From: Luteimonas endophytica
Lineage (GTDB): Bacteria; Pseudomonadota; Gammaproteobacteria; Xanthomonadales; Xanthomonadaceae
Direction: 5' to 3'
Assembly: GCF_029887875.1 (NCBI RefSeq)
Contig: NZ_JARXRM010000044.1
Coordinates: 8,973 to 72,972, forward strand
Length of the DNA: 64,000 nucleotides
Of this stretch, positions 56,027 to 64,000 are shown one piece after another. Under the pieces are notes generated by a model that had not been told where the DNA came from, did no database searches, and saw only the letters and a program-made list of their open reading frames with translations. A program made the translations under genes and the position numbers. Numbering within the stretch: position 1 is the first letter of the stretch; the number at the start of each line of letters is the position of its first letter.

Positions 56027-57799
56027 TCATGCGGCCGACGGCTCGCGGAACTGCATCTGGTGCAGGTGCGCGTACAGGCCGCCACGGGCCAGCAGCTCGG
56101 CGTGGGTGCCCTGCTCCACCAGGCGGCCCTGGTCGAGCACCAGCACCTGGTCGGCATGCTCGATGGTCGAGAGCCGGTGCGCGATCACCAGGGTGGTGCG
56201 ATCCGGCATCAGCCGATTGAGCGCGTCCTGCACCAGGCGCTCGGACTCGGTGTCGAGCGCGGCGGTGGCCTCGTCGAGGATCAGGAGCGGGGCGTCGCGC
56301 AGGATCGCGCGGGCGATCGCCAGGCGCTGGCGCTGGCCGCCCGACAGCAGCGAGCCGTTCTCGCCGATCGGCGTGTCCATGCCCTGCGGCAGGCGCTCGA
56401 TGAACTCCCAGGCGTTGGCGTCCTCGGCGGCCCGCCGCAGCGCCTCGGGCGTGGCGTCGGCGGCGTAGGCGATGTTGGCCGCGACGCTGTCGTCGAACAG
56501 CATCACCCGCTGCCCCACCAGCGCGATCTGGCGGCGCAGATCGGCCAGGCGGTAGTCGTCCAGCGGCACGCCGTCCAGGGTGATGGTGCCGCCGCTGGGC
56601 TGGTAGAAGCGCGGCACCAGCCGCACCAGGCTGGTCTTGCCGCTGCCGGACCGGCCGACGATCGCGGTCACCGTGCCCGGGCGCGCGCTGAAGCTGATGT
56701 CCCGCAGCGCCATGCCCTCCGCGTCGCCGGCGCGGGAGTAGCGCAGGTCCACGCCCTCGAACACCAGCTCGCCGCGGGCGCGCTGCAGCGGCACCTTGCC
56801 GCTGTCTCGCTCCTCCTCGTCGTCGAGCACCGCGAACAGGCGCTCGGCGGCGGCCACGCCGCGCCCGATCACGCTCTGCACGTTGGTGATCCGCCGCAGC
56901 GAGGGGATGATGCCCATCATCGCGGTCATCAGCTTGACGAATTCGCCGGGATTGAGCTGGCCCACCAGCGCCTCGCGCGTGGCGACCCAGACGATCGCAG
57001 CCAGCGCCAGCGCCGCCAGGATCTGCACCAGCCCCGAGGCGGTGGCACGGGTGGCCTCGACCTTCAGGTTCAGGCGCAGCACCCGGTTGGTGAGCGCGGA
57101 GTAGCGCGACCGCTCGAAACCCTGCGCGCCGTAGACCTTGACGTCCTGCTGCGCCGCCAGCGACTGCTCGGCGCTTTGCGCCAGTTCGCCCATGCCGGTC
57201 TGGATGCCGCCGCTGATGCGCCGGTAGCGCTTGCCCACCACCCACACCAGCACCCCGATCGCGGGCGCCACGATCACCATCGCCAGGGTCACCTTGACGC
57301 TGGTCGTGAACATGATCGCCAGCAGCAGGGCGATGGTGAGGCCGTCGGCCACCAGCACCTTGAGCGCGTCGGCGCTGGCCTGGGCGACCTGCTCGGTGTC
57401 GAAGTTGAGCCGGCTGACCATCACCGGCACCGACTCGCGGTCGAAGGTCGCGCTGGGCAGGCGCAGGTACTTGCCGAGCACCAGCTCGCGCAGGTCGCGC
57501 ACCACGCTGCGTCCGGCGCGGGCCATGCCGTAGTCGGTGGCGAAGGTGGCGATACCGCGAAGCACGAACAGCGCCACGATCGCCAGCGGCAGGAACACCG
57601 CGGCCGAGGGCTTCGGATCGACGAATCCGTCGTTGACCAGCGGATCCATCAGCTGCACGAAGGCGGCGCCGGCCGCGGCCTCGATGATCATGCCCACCAG
57701 CGCGACCGCCAGCAGCGGCCAGTAGCGCATCGCATGGCCGAGCAGGCGGCGGTAGATCGGCCAGGCGGCGGTCGGCGCCGGAGCGGTCGCTTCTGCCAT
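56027..57799 (-). CDS. msbA: lipid A export ABC transporter MsbA
   Basis: MsbA (590 aa) flips core-lipid A across the inner membrane. Six transmembrane helices occupy the first half. The ATPase domain has Walker [15 protein letters not shown], signature [12 protein letters not shown] and Walker [16 protein letters not shown] 57799 follows the exbD stop by seven bases. The group exbB-exbD-msbA-lpxK-kdsB is a conserved envelope operon. Confidence 0.96.
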   Translation of the reverse strand: MAEATAPAPTAAWPIYRRLLGHAMRYWPLLAVALVGMIIEAAAGAAFVQLMDPLVNDGFVDPKPSAAVFLPLAIVALFVLRGIATFATDYGMARAGRSVVRDLRELVLGKYLRLPSATFDRESVPVMVSRLNFDTEQVAQASADALKVLVADGLTIALLLAIMFTTSVKVTLAMVIVAPAIGVLVWVVGKRYRRISGGIQTGMGELAQSAEQSLAAQQDVKVYGAQGFERSRYSALTNRVLRLNLKVEATRATASGLVQILAALALAAIVWVATREALVGQLNPGEFVKLMTAMMGIIPSLRRITNVQSVIGRGVAAAERLFAVLDDEEERDSGKVPLQRARGELVFEGVDLRYSRAGDAEGMALRDISFSARPGTVTAIVGRSGSGKTSLVRLVPRFYQPSGGTITLDGVPLDDYRLADLRRQIALVGQRVMLFDDSVAANIAYAADATPEALRRAAEDANAWEFIERLPQGMDTPIGENGSLLSGGQRQRLAIARAILRDAPLLILDEATAALDTESERLVQDALNRLMPDRTTLVIAHRLSTIEHADQVLVLDQGRLVEQGTHAELLARGGLYAHLHQMQFREPSAA

Positions 57800-57806
57800 C
57801 AACCGG

Positions 57807-58244
57807 TCACTGCGCGCCCGCGGGCGCGGACCCTTGCGGCGCGGTGGCGATCGAGATCTGCCTGAAACCCAGCTGTCCCAGCGCGTCCATCGCCGTGACC
57901 ACCGCCTGGTGCGGGGTGCGGGCATCGGCGCGCAGCAGCACCGGGCGCTTGCGGTCGTCGCCCGCCACCTCGGCGATGGTGCGCTTGAGCGACTCGACGT
58001 CGGTGCGCAGCGCCTCGCGGTCGTCGACGAAGTAGCGACCGTCGGCGTTGACCAGCACGCTCAGGGACCGGGTCTGCTGTTCGGTCTGGTCGGCGTCGGC
58101 GCGGGGCAGCTCCAGCTTCAGCACCGAGCGCGCGTCGAAGGTGGTGGTGATCACGAAGAAGATGATCAACACCAGGATCACGTCGATCAGCGGCACGAGA
58201 TTGATCTCGGGCTCGTCCTCGGCGCGGCGGTCGCGGATGCGCAC
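57807..58244 (-). CDS. exbD: ExbD/TolR family proton-channel protein
   Basis: This 145-aa protein has one N-terminal membrane helix (NLVPLIDVILVLIIFFVITT) containing the essential Asp, followed by a periplasmic domain. With ExbB it forms a proton-motive-force-driven motor. It starts three bases after the exbB stop and may energise TonB-type or envelope transport; a separate tonB is not in this window. Confidence 0.93.
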   Translation of the reverse strand: MRIRDRRAEDEPEINLVPLIDVILVLIIFFVITTTFDARSVLKLELPRADADQTEQQTRSLSVLVNADGRYFVDDREALRTDVESLKRTIAEVAGDDRKRPVLLRADARTPHQAVVTAMDALGQLGFRQISIATAPQGSAPAGAQ

Positions 58245-58247
58245 GGC

Positions 58248-58925
58248 TCAGCCCTGCGCCGGCAGCGCATCTTCGGCCACCGCCGGCGTTGCGCCGGGGG
58301 CGGTCGCGGCGGCGGCGCGGCGGTTGCGCGGGTCGATCACGTCCATCAGCTGGATCGCCTCGTGCTCCATCTGCACGATGTAGCCGTCGATGCGGGCGCG
58401 GAAATGGCGGTGGAACATCAGCGCCGGCACCGCCACGATCATCCCGGTGGCCGCGCACACCAGCGCCTTGCCGATGCCGCCGGCGAGCTGGTTGACGTCG
58501 CCCACGCCGTAGTCCATCACCCCGAGGAACATCTGGATCATGCCCACCACGGTGCCGAACAACCCCAGCAGCGGCCCGGCCGCGGCGATGGTCCCGAGCG
58601 CGTTGAGGTAGCGCTCCATGCGGTGGGCGATGTGGCGGCCGACGTCCTCGACCCGCTCGCGGATCTCCTCGCGCGGGCGATTGCGGGTATCCAGCGCGGC
58701 CGCCAGCAGCGCCCCCAGCGGCGAGGTATTGCGCAGCGAGTCGATATGCGCGGGATCCAGCCGGCCGCGGGCCGCCCAGGCGCGTACCTCCGCGCCCAGC
58801 CCCGGCGGCAGCACCGCGGCGCGGCGCAGCGCCCAGAAGCGTTCGACGACGATCGCCAGCCCCGCCGCCGACAGCATCAACAGCGGGATCATCGGCCAGC
58901 CGCCGGCCTTGACCAGTTCCAGCAC
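58248..58925 (-). CDS. exbB: MotA/TolQ/ExbB family proton-channel protein
   Basis: This 225-aa inner-membrane protein has three helices, including the conserved LGTIAAAGPLLGLFGTVVGM and ALVCAATGMIVAVPALMFHR with the pore Thr residues. It pairs with the ExbD homolog directly downstream. Confidence 0.94.
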   Translation of the reverse strand: MLELVKAGGWPMIPLLMLSAAGLAIVVERFWALRRAAVLPPGLGAEVRAWAARGRLDPAHIDSLRNTSPLGALLAAALDTRNRPREEIRERVEDVGRHIAHRMERYLNALGTIAAAGPLLGLFGTVVGMIQMFLGVMDYGVGDVNQLAGGIGKALVCAATGMIVAVPALMFHRHFRARIDGYIVQMEHEAIQLMDVIDPRNRRAAAATAPGATPAVAEDALPAQG

Positions 58926-59012
58926 GCGCGTGTCCCCCGGCCCCCTGGGGCCGCATCCAAACCGGCCGATAGGATAGCCCAGCCGCCGCCGGCGGCAGCG
59001 GCGGCCTCGCGT

Positions 59013-61448
59013 TCAGCGGTGGCGGCGGCGGTCGGCCGCGTCCGGGGGCCGCCGCGATTCGTCCAGCACGCAGTCGCGCCCCGCGGGAAACCCGCACCGG
59101 CCTTGGGCGAGGCGGCGGGCGGCGTCCCAGAGCCGCGGATGGCTCTCGCGCCGCGGCACCGCCGCAACGCCGTCCTCGCCGATCCGCACCCGCAGGGCGC
59201 CGCCCGGGGCCGTGTCGAGGATCCGGGCTCCGGCATGGCGCCATCGCCGCAGGACTATCTCGCGCGGGAAGCCGAAGCGATTGCCGTGCCCGGTGGCCAG
59301 CAGCGCGTACGCGGCGCCGGTGGCGGCGACGAAGCCGGCGTCGGACGAGCCATCGCTGCCGTGGTGAGCCACCGTCACCACGTCGGCGCGTACCGCTGCC
59401 GGATCCTCGCGCAGCAGCCCGCGCTCGATCACCTCGCCGATGTCGCCGACCAGCAGCGCCGCCCCGTGGGCGCCCTCCACCCGCAGCACGCAGCTGGCCT
59501 CGTTGCCTAGATAGGGAAAATGCAGTCCGGGATGGAGGAAGCGGAAGCGCACGCCGTCGACTTCCCAACCGTGCCCGGCCAGGCAGGGCGCCGCACCGTC
59601 GATTCCCGCGCCGTGCGGCGCGAACAGCGCGGCCTCGGCGTGGCGCCGCCGCACCGCGCCCAGCCCGCCGGCGTGGTCGGCATCGCCATGGCTCACCACC
59701 AGCGCGTCCAGCCGCTGCACCCCCAGGGCCTGCAGCGCAGGCAGCACCACCCGTTCGCCGGCGTCGTAGCCATCGGGCACGGCGGGGCCCATGTCGTACA
59801 GCAGGCTGTGCCGGGCCGTACGGACCAGCACCGACAGGCCCTGCCCCACGTCCAGCATCACCAGTTCGACCTCGCCGGACCGCGGCAGGTGGCGATCGGG
59901 CCAGAGCAGCGGCAGCCACAGCAGCGCGGCCAAGGCCTTGCCCGGCACCGCCCGCGGCAGCAGCAGCCAGAACGCGCCCAGCAGCGCCAGCGGCAGTGCG
60001 TACCAGCGCGCCTCCGGCAGCCACCACAGCGCGAAGCGCCCCGCCGCGAGCCACTCGAACAGCGGCCAGGCCAGGTCGAAACACCATGCCGCCCACCGCC
60101 ACGCCCACCCCCCGGCGCCGCCATGCAGCGCCTCCAGCCCGGTGCCGAGCAGCGACAGCGGCACCACCACCAGGCTCCACCAGGGAATCGCGACCAGGTT
60201 CGCCAGCGGCCCGGCCAGCGACGCCTGGCCGAACAGCACCGCGCTCAGCGGCAGCAGCCCGAGGGTCGCCACCCACTGCGCCGACAGGAAGCCGCGCAGC
60301 AGCGGCTGGCCGCGCGCGTCCGGCAGGCACCACGCCAGCCAGGCCACCCCGGCGAAGCTGAGCCAGAATCCGGCCGCGAGCACCGACAGCGGGTCGGCCA
60401 GCAGCACCGCCACCGCCGCCAGCGCCAGCGAATCGGCCACCCGCAGCGGCCGCCGCCACAGCCGCGCCGCCACCAGGACCGCGATCATCAGCACCGTGCG
60501 CACCGTGGGCAGCGCCCATCCCGCGACCGCGGCGTACAGCAACGCGCCGGCGAGCGCGATGCAGGCCGCCGCCTGCGGCCGGGGCAGCCGGCGCCCCAGC
60601 CCCGGCAGCAGCCGCCACAGTCCCGCCGCCAGCAGCGCGAAGAACCCGGCCACCAGGCCGACGTGGAAGCCGGAGATGGCGATCAGATGGGTCAGGCCGG
60701 TGGCGCGCAGGATCTCCCAGTCCGCATCGCCCAGCCGCCGCGTATCGCCGAGCGCCAGCGCGCGCACGTAGCGCGACGACGCGCTGGGCACCGAGCCGTC
60801 GATGCGCCGTGCGATGCCGTCGCGCCAGGCGTCCACCCCGGCCGGTGGCGACAATTGCGCCACCGGCTGCGCGTCGCGCACGTAGCCCACCGCCGCCAGG
60901 CGCCGCGCCAGGGCGTGTTTCTCGCTGTCGAACCAGCCGGGATTGCGCAGCCCGCGCGGCGCGCGCAGGCGCACGGTGAAGCGCCAGCGGCTGCCCGGGG
61001 CGATGTGGAACCGGCGCGGGTCCACTCCATCCCATCCGTCGTACCAGGACAGCCGCACCAGCCGGCCGCGCAGGAACGGCGGGGCGGCGCCGCGCTCGAC
61101 CCGCAACAGGAACCGGCTTTGCCCATCGCCGTGCTCCGGCAGTTGCACCACCCGTCCCTCGACCTCGAAGTCCCCGCGTTCGTGCGTGGGCGGCAGCTGC
61201 AACGCCAGCGCCAACCACGCATGCAGCCCGCACAGCGCGAATCCCGCCAGCGCCGCCGCGGCGGGACGCAGCGCCCACCGGGCCCACCACCCCGCCAACC
61301 CTAGGGCGAGCGCCGGCAACAGCCACGGCCACGGCGGCAGCGCCGGCAGGCACAGGCAGCCGGCCACGCCGCCCGCCAACGCCAGCGCGACGGCGATCCC
61401 GAAAGGCGCGGGCGCGGATGTGTCGTTCTGGTCGTTCTGGCCGTCCAT
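59013..61448 (-). CDS. comEC: DNA internalization protein ComEC/Rec2
   Basis: ComEC (811 aa from ATG 61448, preceded by GGAGCAGCC) forms the inner-membrane channel for DNA uptake. It has an N-terminal OB-like DUF4131 region, the competence domain with many helices (GLTHLIAISGFHVGLVAGF), and a C-terminal metallo-beta-lactamase domain (LVVSHGDADHAGGL, VTVAHHGSDGS). It is full length, consistent with natural transformation. Confidence 0.94.
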   Translation of the reverse strand: MDGQNDQNDTSAPAPFGIAVALALAGGVAGCLCLPALPPWPWLLPALALGLAGWWARWALRPAAAALAGFALCGLHAWLALALQLPPTHERGDFEVEGRVVQLPEHGDGQSRFLLRVERGAAPPFLRGRLVRLSWYDGWDGVDPRRFHIAPGSRWRFTVRLRAPRGLRNPGWFDSEKHALARRLAAVGYVRDAQPVAQLSPPAGVDAWRDGIARRIDGSVPSASSRYVRALALGDTRRLGDADWEILRATGLTHLIAISGFHVGLVAGFFALLAAGLWRLLPGLGRRLPRPQAAACIALAGALLYAAVAGWALPTVRTVLMIAVLVAARLWRRPLRVADSLALAAVAVLLADPLSVLAAGFWLSFAGVAWLAWCLPDARGQPLLRGFLSAQWVATLGLLPLSAVLFGQASLAGPLANLVAIPWWSLVVVPLSLLGTGLEALHGGAGGWAWRWAAWCFDLAWPLFEWLAAGRFALWWLPEARWYALPLALLGAFWLLLPRAVPGKALAALLWLPLLWPDRHLPRSGEVELVMLDVGQGLSVLVRTARHSLLYDMGPAVPDGYDAGERVVLPALQALGVQRLDALVVSHGDADHAGGLGAVRRRHAEAALFAPHGAGIDGAAPCLAGHGWEVDGVRFRFLHPGLHFPYLGNEASCVLRVEGAHGAALLVGDIGEVIERGLLREDPAAVRADVVTVAHHGSDGSSDAGFVAATGAAYALLATGHGNRFGFPREIVLRRWRHAGARILDTAPGGALRVRIGEDGVAAVPRRESHPRLWDAARRLAQGRCGFPAGRDCVLDESRRPPDAADRRRHR

Positions 61449-61979
61449 GGCTGCTCCGATCGATGTCGCCGGCACCGCCGCACGGAAACCAGGATGCCTG
61501 CCCGGCGTCTGCAGTCGGGCGCACGACGATCGCCGCCATCCTCCCCCGGTGCCCCGGCGCCTTCCATCGGGACCGGTCGGTCACGGCGGTAGGAATATCC
61601 CGATCGACGCCGTCCGTGAACGGCAGGCGGTGCAGGACCCACCGGGCGGGTCGCGAGGAGGGTCGCGCGACGACCCCGCTGGGTGGCATACCGACAGGGC
61701 CGGTGCGCCCCCTCACGATGCTGTTGCCGACGCCGGGCGCCGGCATCGAACGCCGCCCGGTCGAGACGTGACTTCCGCCAGGACGCCTCCCCCGTGACGA
61801 CCACCGGCGTTCTTCTCCGAGCCTTCCTGCCTGGCCGCGCTCCTCGGTTCGGCCGACGCTGCGGCACGTCGGGCGCGCCCCGTTTCCGTCCCGGGCCGGC
61901 CGCCGTGACCTGCGGCACTGGAAGCCGGCGGACGCCGATCGCAGGATGCCGCAACCGCCAGCCGACCCGGAGCACGGCC
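61449..61979. other. intergenic region without recognisable gene
   Basis: These 531 bases separate the divergent comEC and acetyltransferase genes. The sequence is GC-rich with open frames on several strands that resemble no protein. I see no integron attachment site, insertion-sequence ends or clear promoter. The longest plus-strand frames lack ribosome sites. Confidence 0.5.
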
Positions 61980-62453
61980 ATGGATCGTTCACCCCGCGTC
62001 GTCCAGCGCATCGGCCCGGAAGGGCTGGCGAGGATGGATGCGCTGCTGACGATGTTCGGCGTAGCCTTCGACGAAGCGAAAACCTACGGCGCGAAGCGGC
62101 CCTCCCCGGCCTACCTGCGGCGGCTGCTGGGCAACGACGGTTTCATCGCGCTGGTGGCGGTGAAGGACGGCGAGGTGGTCGGCGGCCTGGCCGCCTACGA
62201 GCTGGTGAAATTCGAGCAGGAGCGTAGCGAGATCTACATCTACGACCTGGCGGTGGCCGCCGGACACCGGCGCCAGGGCATCGCCACGGCGCTGATCGGC
62301 GAACTGCGGACGATCGCCGCCGCGCGCGGGGCCTGGGTGGTCTTCGTACAGGCCGACTACGGCGACGAACCGGCGATCGCGCTGTACACGAAACTGGGCC
62401 GCCGCGAGGAAGTGCTGCACTTCGACATCCCGGTCGGCGCCGCCCCGCGCTGA
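61980..62453 (+). CDS. AAC(3)-I family aminoglycoside 3-N-acetyltransferase homolog
   Basis: This 157-aa GNAT acetyltransferase starts at ATG 61980, preceded by GGAGCACGGCC. It carries the hallmark stretches of AAC(3)-I enzymes as I remember them: RSEIYIYDLAV, HRRQGIATALIGELR (acetyl-CoA site), VQADYGDEPAIALYTKLG and REEVLHFDI. The N-terminal MDALLTMFGVAFDEAKTY and YLRRLLGNDGFIALVAV also match that family. It would acetylate the 3-amino group of gentamicin-type aminoglycosides. GC content resembles the chromosome and no integron is visible, so it looks resident rather than recently captured. Activity is untested. Confidence 0.85.
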   Translation: MDRSPRVVQRIGPEGLARMDALLTMFGVAFDEAKTYGAKRPSPAYLRRLLGNDGFIALVAVKDGEVVGGLAAYELVKFEQERSEIYIYDLAVAAGHRRQGIATALIGELRTIAAARGAWVVFVQADYGDEPAIALYTKLGRREEVLHFDIPVGAAPR

Positions 62454-62512
62454 CGCGCGGGGAGGAACGGGGGCCGCCCGCCCGGCCGGGCGGCGGCGTA
62501 CCGCTGCCGCCC

Positions 62513-63220
62513 TCAGACCTCGGCGCCCGGTACCTCGCGCAGCCTGCCCTCGTGCAGCTCCATCACCCGGTCCAGCCGCCGCGCCAGGCGACGGTCGTGG
62601 GTGACCAGCACCAGACTGGTGCGTTGGGCGCGGTTGAGCTCGAGCATCAGCTCGAAGACGGAGGCGGCGGTGCGTTCGTCCAGGTTGCCGGTAGGCTCGT
62701 CGCCGAGCACGCAAGCGGGGCGATTGACCAGCGCGCGTGCGACCGCGGCGCGCTGGCGCTCGCCGCCGGACAGTTCGCCCGGCTTGTGCTCCAGGCGCGG
62801 GCCCAGCCCCACCGACTCCAGCAGCGCGCGGGCGCGGCCGGCGGCATCGGCGACGGCGGCGCCGCCGAGCAGGACCGGCAGCATCACGTTCTCCAGCGCG
62901 GTGAACTCGGGCAGCAGGTGATGGAACTGGTAGACGAATCCGAGCGCACGGTTGCGCAGCTGGCCGCGCGCGGCGTCGGACAGCGCACTCATCCTGTGGC
63001 CGTCGACGTAGACCTCCCCCTCGCTGGGGGTATCGAGCCCGCCGAGCAGGTGCAGCAGGGTGCTCTTGCCGGCACCGGAGGCACCGAGAATGGCCACGGT
63101 TTCGCCGGCGCCCACTTCGAAGTCGAGACCGCTGAACACCGGCGTGACCAGCTTTCCCTCGCTGTAGGTCTTGCCCAGGCCCTCGGCGCGCACCGTCGCT
63201 TCGTCGCCGTGCCCCTGCAT
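62513..63220 (-). CDS. lolD: lipoprotein-releasing ABC transporter ATPase LolD
   Basis: LolD (235 aa) powers release of lipoproteins from the inner membrane to LolA. It has Walker [18 protein letters not shown], signature [15 protein letters not shown] and Walker [18 protein letters not shown] 63220 is chosen because GGGAGGGCGC precedes it; an in-frame ATG at 63268 would overlap lolC/E. It forms a unit with the permease gene directly upstream. Confidence 0.96.
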   Translation of the reverse strand: MQGHGDEATVRAEGLGKTYSEGKLVTPVFSGLDFEVGAGETVAILGASGAGKSTLLHLLGGLDTPSEGEVYVDGHRMSALSDAARGQLRNRALGFVYQFHHLLPEFTALENVMLPVLLGGAAVADAAGRARALLESVGLGPRLEHKPGELSGGERQRAAVARALVNRPACVLGDEPTGNLDERTAASVFELMLELNRAQRTSLVLVTHDRRLARRLDRVMELHEGRLREVPGAEV

Positions 63221-63260
63221 GCGCCCTCCCGGCTCGCTGTTCCGGATTCCCGACTGCAGG

Positions 63261-64000
63261 CTACTCATAGCGCAGCGCCTCCGCCGGGGCCGTGCGCGCC
63301 GCGCGCCAGGCCGGGTAGATGGTGGCCACCAGCGCCATCGCCAGGGCCACCAGGGCGATGATGGTGACGTCGTCTGGGTTGAGCTCGGTGGGCAGGCCGG
63401 TGATGTAGTACACGTCGGGCGGGATCAGCACCACGCCGAACGCGCCCTCGATCGCGCGCAGGATGTGCTCGAGGTTGAGGGTCAGCAGCACCCCGCCGAG
63501 CACCCCGAGCACGGTGCCGATGACCCCGATCAGCGTGCCCTGTACCACGAACACCTGCATCACCCCGCGTGGGGTCAGGCCGAGCGTGCGCAGGATGGCG
63601 ATGTCGGCCTGCTTGTCGGTGACCAGCATCACCTGCGACGAGACCAGGTTGAAGGCGCCCATGGCGATGATCAGCGACAGCAGGATCGCGATCATGGTCT
63701 TCTCCAGGCGCAGCGCGCGGAACATGTTGGCGTTCTCCTGCGACCAGTCGCTCACCCGGTACGGGCCCTGCAGGCGCAGGGCGAGGTCGCGCGCGACCTC
63801 CCAGGCCAGGTTCATGTCGTGCAGGCGCAGGCGCACCCCGGTGACGCCCTCGCCGAGCCGCAGCACGCGCTGGACGTCGTGCATGTTGGCGACGGCCAGG
63901 CCCTTGTCGAACTGCTGGTGGCCGGCTTCGAAGATGCCGCTGACCGTATAGCGCTTGAGCTGCGGCACGCCGCCCATCGGCGTGGTCTGGAAATCGGTGG
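63261..64000 (-). CDS. lipoprotein-releasing permease LolC/LolE, partial
   Basis: This is the C-terminal 246 residues; the gene continues beyond the window edge. It shows the periplasmic domain end ([12 protein letters not shown] region) and three membrane helices of the FtsX/MacB-type permease ([21 protein letters not shown], [39 protein letters not shown]), ending AEALRYE as usual for LolC/E. C and E forms cannot be separated from this fragment. Confidence 0.95.
   Translation of the reverse strand, partial: TDFQTTPMGGVPQLKRYTVSGIFEAGHQQFDKGLAVANMHDVQRVLRLGEGVTGVRLRLHDMNLAWEVARDLALRLQGPYRVSDWSQENANMFRALRLEKTMIAILLSLIIAMGAFNLVSSQVMLVTDKQADIAILRTLGLTPRGVMQVFVVQGTLIGVIGTVLGVLGGVLLTLNLEHILRAIEGAFGVVLIPPDVYYITGLPTELNPDDVTIIALVALAMALVATIYPAWRAARTAPAEALRYE

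Noticed and set aside
61449..61979. possible integron or insertion-sequence context for the AAC(3)-like gene
   Set aside because: No integrase, 59-base element, inverted repeats or target duplication could be found by eye, and base composition matches the host.
57799..61992. 1397-codon open frame on the minus strand
   Set aside because: It is a GC-driven shadow of exbD, exbB and comEC in another frame, with Arg/Ala/Gly-rich low-complexity sequence and no domains.

Overview
The window is GC-rich bacterial chromosome from a gammaproteobacterium of the Xanthomonadales (Xanthomonadaceae/Lysobacteraceae; I cannot settle the genus). The evidence is gene order and protein content: ferredoxin-coaD-rsmD-ftsY-AsmA-like-mutY-yggX, lolC/E-lolD-comEC-exbB-exbD-msbA-lpxK-kdsB-uvrC-pgsA-tRNAs, two very large TonB-dependent receptors, and short dispersed palindromic repeats typical of this group.

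Layout. 1-5.3 kb: an unknown protein, an unusual regulator made of two tandem LuxR-type HTH domains, a metallo-beta-lactamase-fold hydrolase with a membrane-anchored partner, and a lipoprotein gamma-glutamyltransferase. 5.4-15.1 kb: housekeeping genes (ferredoxin, coaD, rsmD, ftsY, mutY, yggX), small lipoproteins, tRNA-Phe, a frameshifted DUF885 gene and tRNA-Val(CAC).

15.0-25.7 kb: an integrated element bounded by a perfect 48-bp repeat of the tRNA-Val 3' half. It carries a tyrosine integrase, small regulators, a primase-helicase, an iteron-like candidate replication origin, and an HK97-type capsid, prohead protease, portal and small terminase. I find no large terminase, tail or lysis genes. 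This is the plan of a capsid-forming phage satellite. Next to the left end is a lower-GC cargo block of four small genes of unknown function, transcribed against the phage operon.

26.9-42.5 kb: a two-armed locus that looks dedicated to peptidoglycan peptides. The minus arm has a transglutaminase-like protein, a carboxypeptidase-regulatory-domain TonB receptor, a second TonB receptor, a penicillin-binding-type serine hydrolase and a VanX-like D,D-dipeptidase. The plus arm has an NlpC/P60 SH3 endopeptidase, an L-Ala-D/L-Glu epimerase, an RpiR/MurR-type regulator, a DAACS-family transporter and an ArsC-like protein. Two near-consensus promoters with a shared spacer motif drive the minus arm.

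42.5-48.7 kb: an FMN glutamate-synthase-like protein, a UDP-sugar dehydrogenase and a ybhP-clsB-ybhN operon. 48.7-64 kb: tRNA-Leu, -Cys and -Gly, pgsA, uvrC, a thioredoxin/NHL protein, LMW phosphatase, kdsB, lpxK, msbA, exbD, exbB, comEC, an AAC(3)-I-type aminoglycoside acetyltransferase homolog, lolD and the 3' end of lolC/E, which runs off the window.
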